The position numbers were made by a program, and so were the translations under genes. From CAYRYU01 sp964428355 (GTDB lineage Bacteria; Muiribacteriota; Ozemobacteria; Ozemobacterales; Ozemobacteraceae): a stretch of 64,000 nucleotides of DNA. Below, in pieces: positions 60,721-64,000 of this stretch (positions within the stretch are counted from its first letter, which is position 1; the number at the start of each line of letters is the position of its first letter). The DNA lies in the NCBI GenBank assembly GCA_964428355.1, contig CAYRYU010000021.1, positions 1 to 64,000 of the forward strand, written 5' to 3'. Below the pieces are notes generated by a model. The model saw nothing but the letters and a program-made list of their open reading frames with translations. It had not been told where the DNA came from and did not search any database.

Positions 60721-62358
60721 ATGGGCGAAACACCAATGATCGTCGTAGGGGCGATGGGAATTCTCGGTTTCCTCATCCTGATCCTGATGCTCTGGTCGAG
60801 CCGCATGCAGACGGTGGGCCCGAACGAGGTCCTGATCATTTCGGGAAGACCCCGTTCCATCGTCGATCCGAGCGGCAACAAGCATGAGGTGGGCTTCCGG
60901 ATCGTCAAAGGAGGCACCGCCTTCGTCATACCGATCATTGAAAAGGCGGAGAGGCTCTCGCTCGAATTGATGACATTGGACATTCAGACGCCTGAGGTCA
61001 TGACCAAGAGCGGTGTTCCGATCCTGGTCGAGGGAGTCGCCCAGATCAAGGTCAAGGGCGAGGAGTTCCCCATCATCACCGCTGCGGAACAGTTCCTCGG
61101 GAAGTCCAAGAGCGAGATCAAGGACGTTGCACTGCAAACCCTGGAAGGCCACCTGCGGGCTATTCTGGGAACCCTCGAGGTCGAGGAGTTGATCAAGGAA
61201 CGTGACATTTTCGCCGCGCGGGTCCAGGAAGTTTCAGCTCCCGACCTGGCGAAAATGGGCCTGGTGATCGTCTCCTTCACGATCAAGGATATCCGCGACA
61301 AGCAGGGGTTCCTCGAATCCCTCGGAAAGAAGGCCATCGCGGAAGCGCAGAAAAATGCCGTAGTCGGCCAGGCCACCGCCCAGAGCGAGGCCGCCATCAA
61401 ACAGGCCGAGGCCACCGCCAATGCGATGAAGATGTCCTCCGAGTTCCAGAAGGACGGACAACTCAAGAAGATGGACAACGAGGTCATCGTCGCCGAGAAA
61501 CGCAAGGATTTCAGCATCAAGATGGCCGAGTATGAGGCGTCCGTCAAGGCCAAGGAAGCCGAAAAGGATCGCGCATACGATCTCCAGACCTTCAAGACGA
61601 ACCAGCTGGTCCGCGCCGAGCAGCTCCAGGTCGACATCGTGTCGAAGCAGAAAGAGATCGAGATCCAGAAACAGGAAATCATCCGCAAGGAACAGGAGCT
61701 CGTTGCAACCATCGAGAGACCTGCAGAAGCGGAGAAGAGACGGGTTGAAACGCTCGCCGCGGCCGAGCAGTTCAGGTTGAAAGCCACCGCGGAAGGCGAA
61801 TCCGAATCGACCCGCATGCGGGGTCTCGCCAGTGCCGACGTCGAGCGGGCGGGAGGAACGGCAGCAGCCGATGTCGCGAAAATGAGGGGTCTCGCGGAAG
61901 CAGAGGTCCGGAAGAACCAGGGGCTTGCCGAAGCGGATGTCATAAAGGCCAAGGGAATCGCCCAGGCCGAGGGAGTCAAGGCGATGGGTCTTGCCGAAGC
62001 CGAGACCCGAAAGGCCATCGGTCTCGCCGAGGCCCAGGCCATGGAAAAAAAGGCCGAAGCCTGGAAGGCATACACCGATGCCGCCATCAGCCAGATGTTC
62101 ATCGAAAAGCTCCCCGAAATCATCCGGGCGGTCGCCGAGCCTCTCTCCAAGACCGAGAAGATAGTAATGATCAGCAACGGTTCGGACGGAATCGGCGCAT
62201 CGAAGCTGACCAAGGAAATCATCGATGTCGTCACACAGGTTCCGCCCATGCTGGAAGCGGTTTCCGGAGTCGACCTGAAAGAGATGATCCAACGGATCCA
62301 CAAGAATCCCCCCGATCAACCCACTTCCAAGCCACCCGCCCCAGCCCCCAAGAAATGA
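60721..62358 (+). CDS. Flotillin-like SPFH protein
   Basis: The 545-residue protein has an N-terminal membrane segment (MIVVGAMGILGFLILILMLW) and an SPFH domain (GPNEVLIISGRPRSIVD ...). A long coiled coil follows, including repeats of about 12 residues (MRGLAEAEVRKNQGLAEADV, IAQAEGVKAMGLAEAE), and a Pro-rich tail. Flotillins scaffold membrane microdomains. GAGGAGG stands six bases before the chosen ATG; an ATG two codons earlier is too close to it. With the NfeD-like and short SPFH genes it makes a three-gene membrane cluster. Confidence 0.9.
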   Translation: MGETPMIVVGAMGILGFLILILMLWSSRMQTVGPNEVLIISGRPRSIVDPSGNKHEVGFRIVKGGTAFVIPIIEKAERLSLELMTLDIQTPEVMTKSGVPILVEGVAQIKVKGEEFPIITAAEQFLGKSKSEIKDVALQTLEGHLRAILGTLEVEELIKERDIFAARVQEVSAPDLAKMGLVIVSFTIKDIRDKQGFLESLGKKAIAEAQKNAVVGQATAQSEAAIKQAEATANAMKMSSEFQKDGQLKKMDNEVIVAEKRKDFSIKMAEYEASVKAKEAEKDRAYDLQTFKTNQLVRAEQLQVDIVSKQKEIEIQKQEIIRKEQELVATIERPAEAEKRRVETLAAAEQFRLKATAEGESESTRMRGLASADVERAGGTAAADVAKMRGLAEAEVRKNQGLAEADVIKAKGIAQAEGVKAMGLAEAETRKAIGLAEAQAMEKKAEAWKAYTDAAISQMFIEKLPEIIRAVAEPLSKTEKIVMISNGSDGIGASKLTKEIIDVVTQVPPMLEAVSGVDLKEMIQRIHKNPPDQPTSKPPAPAPKK

Positions 62359-62386
62359 TCTCTGTTCCCTGGAAATCGAGTGACTC

Positions 62387-62416
62387 GCAGGGGTCGGTTT
62401 TCCGACCCCTGCTTTT
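62387..62416 (+). terminator. Terminator of the NfeD/SPFH cluster
   Basis: An 11-bp perfect stem (GCAGGGGTCGG / CCGACCCCTGC, TTTT loop) is followed by TTTTT. Confidence 0.9.
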
Positions 62417-62506
62417 TCGTTCGAGTTCTGCTAGACTTTTTCTCTGACCCCATCCGGACGCCCCGGCAAATTTGAACAACATATCCCAGCCTCGAAGGTG
62501 CCAATC

Positions 62507-64000
62507 ATGCAAAGAACCACTCTCCTGCTCCTGGTAGTTCTCACAGCATTTTCCTTCCCGTCCCACGAGGTTTCCGCCCAGAGTACCCCGCGAATCAACC
62601 TTCCCACCCAGGCGCTTCCTCAACCCGGCGTGCAGGCCCCTCCGGAGGCTGTCCAACCGCCCCAGGAAACCCGCAAGGAAATGGACACGAAAAAACGGCT
62701 CGAAGCCTTGGAAGAGGCCCTGATCGAGCAGAGGAAAGAACAACTCATCGAATCCGAAAAAGCGAGACAAGCGAAAAGGGAAACCCAAGCCAAAGCAAAG
62801 GCAATTTTCCGCGAAAAGGCCCAGGACCCCGGCGAAGGAATCGGAGTCGATGAGGAACTTCTCGAAGAAAAAGCCGAGCGGGCCGTCCGGAAAAGGCCCG
62901 AGGTGCTCGAGCCTTTCGGTCAGTCATTCTTCGCCCGCGGCGAGGAACTTCCCCCATCCCAGGAAACTGTTTCAGCTCCCTCAAACTACATTCTTGGACC
63001 GGGAGATGCTCTCAAGATCATCATCTGGTCCGAGCTCGGTGACGAGACCGTCTACGACGTGACGGTCAATCCGGAGGGCCAGGTCTATATTCCGGTCATC
63101 GGGGTAATGGGAGTATCGGGGCTGACCGTGGGTCAGTTCCAGGAAACGGTAATCGGAAGCCTTTCCGACAAGTTCAAGCATTTCAAGGGTCAGGTCACCC
63201 TTACCAAAATCCGGACCCTCCAGATATTCATCACCGGGGAAGTCTACAAACCGGGCGCTTTGATCCTTTCCGGACTTTCCACGGCTTTCTACGCGGTCTA
63301 CCGGGCGGGGGGGCCTACCTTCAAGGGTTCCATGCGAAATATCCGGGTCCTGCGCGAAAACAAGGTCGTCGCCGAAATCGATCTGTACAAGTATTTTCTC
63401 GCCGGCGACAAGAGTCAGGATGTGAACGTCGAAAGCGGCGATACCGTTTTCGTCCCTCCCATCGGCCCGAACGTTTCCATCAAGGGTGCGGTTCTCCGGC
63501 CGGCCATCTATGAACTCAAAAAGGAAAAGACTCTCGGAGACGTACTGTCTCTTGCCGGAGGGATCGAATCTTCAGCCTATACCCGAAGGTTGAAGGTTTT
63601 CCGGTGGCAGTCCGAACAGAGGCGGAAAATCCTCGACATCGGGATCCTGGAGGGTGAGACCATCGCGGCCGAGTTCCAGGTCAGGAACGGGGACGAGATC
63701 GAAGTCGAAAAAGCCCTCGAAGACCTGGGAAACAAGGTCACGGTCGAGGGTCCGGTCTGGAGACCCGGAGACTACGAAGTGTCCGAAGGAATGACGGTCA
63801 GCGGACTCATTTCCAAGGCAGGCGGGATCGTCAAAGAGATCACTACCCCCAAAGCGGGCCAGATAGTTAGGAAACTCGACCAGGGGCGGGAAGGGATCCT
63901 CACCTTCAACCTGGAAAAAGCCCTTGCAAAAGATCCAGCCGAAGACCTCGCTCTCCAACCCCTCGACACACTGAGAGTTTTCCGGGCCGATGAGGTTGAA
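62507..64000 (+). CDS. Polysaccharide export protein, Wza-like with SLBB repeats (partial, runs off the end)
   Basis: 498 codons are visible without a stop. A signal peptide (RTTLLLLVVLTAFSFPSHEVSA) is followed by a Pro-rich then highly charged helical region (about 60-145). The polysaccharide export domain comes next (NYILGPGDALKIIIW, VNPEGQVYIPVIGVMGVSGLT), and then several SLBB domains (ITGEVYKPGALILSG, GPVWRPGDYEVSEGMTVSGLISKAGGI). Such proteins form the outer-membrane pore for capsule or exopolysaccharide. The charged N-terminal extension is longer than in Wza. A glycan gene cluster may continue beyond the window. Confidence 0.88.
   Translation, partial: MQRTTLLLLVVLTAFSFPSHEVSAQSTPRINLPTQALPQPGVQAPPEAVQPPQETRKEMDTKKRLEALEEALIEQRKEQLIESEKARQAKRETQAKAKAIFREKAQDPGEGIGVDEELLEEKAERAVRKRPEVLEPFGQSFFARGEELPPSQETVSAPSNYILGPGDALKIIIWSELGDETVYDVTVNPEGQVYIPVIGVMGVSGLTVGQFQETVIGSLSDKFKHFKGQVTLTKIRTLQIFITGEVYKPGALILSGLSTAFYAVYRAGGPTFKGSMRNIRVLRENKVVAEIDLYKYFLAGDKSQDVNVESGDTVFVPPIGPNVSIKGAVLRPAIYELKKEKTLGDVLSLAGGIESSAYTRRLKVFRWQSEQRRKILDIGILEGETIAAEFQVRNGDEIEVEKALEDLGNKVTVEGPVWRPGDYEVSEGMTVSGLISKAGGIVKEITTPKAGQIVRKLDQGREGILTFNLEKALAKDPAEDLALQPLDTLRVFRADEVE

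Overview
The window looks like chromosome of an uncultured, anaerobic, Gram-negative-type bacterium with moderately high GC. A two-membrane envelope is suggested by a porin, a Wza-like polysaccharide exporter and other secreted proteins. Strict anaerobic, hydrogen- and formate-based energy metabolism is suggested by two trimeric [FeFe]-hydrogenases, a selenocysteine formate dehydrogenase and a sodium-type F-ATPase. There is no rRNA or other lineage marker. A candidate phylum such as Riflebacteria or a deltaproteobacterial relative is only a guess. Three runs of exactly 100 N (3897-3996, 8069-8168, 12044-12143) are scaffold joins.

Layout. 0-12.5 kb: a partial gene and an anchored TPR-like protein; rpsO-pnp; a TrmA/RlmD-type RNA methyltransferase; a receiver-PAS-kinase with no ordinary start codon; a PHP phosphoesterase and a glycosyltransferase facing each other across a gap; a secreted protein; MurJ; and a tiny Gly/Asp/Asn-repeat secreted protein, followed by a gene-free stretch of dispersed repeats. 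12.5-21.1 kb: hydrogenase operon 1 (NuoE-, NuoF- and HydA-type subunits), running straight into a sensor in which a hydrogenase-like H-cluster domain is fused to a histidine kinase, then a lone receiver and a receiver-PAS-kinase. 21.2-22.8 kb: an odd composite membrane protein and an XdhC-family protein. 22.9-29.8 kb (minus strand): an F-ATPase operon in the order atpDCQRBEFAG with a Na+-type c subunit. 30-38.4 kb: a selenium island (selD fused to a DUF3343 domain, a cysteine desulfurase-like protein, yedF, selC tRNA, selA, selB) plus a Mop protein. 38.4-47.5 kb: a formate island (lone receiver, NuoE-NuoF fusion, selenocysteine FdhA, ferritin-like protein, OFA-family transporter, fdhD, mobA). 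47.7-53.9 kb: a porin, a third lone receiver, hydrogenase operon 2 and a CGDD-repeat secreted protein. 54-64 kb: FAD oxidase plus Fe-S partner, rnhB with FliK-like and FlhB-like genes, yraN, an NfeD/SPFH membrane cluster and an SLBB polysaccharide export protein running off the end.

How it fits together. selA, selB, selC and selD support decoding of the in-frame UGA in the formate dehydrogenase, and FdhD, MobA and perhaps Mop and XdhC supply its metal cofactor. The formate dehydrogenase and both hydrogenases use NuoF-type diaphorase modules, so NAD(H), H2 and formate (and, for hydrogenase 1, probably ferredoxin) are linked, while the N-type ATPase probably couples ATP to Na+. The most striking element is the putative H2/redox-sensing kinase that directly follows hydrogenase operon 1. 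Closely related lone receivers sit next to all three NuoEF-based modules, which suggests one signalling network watching H2 and formate metabolism.
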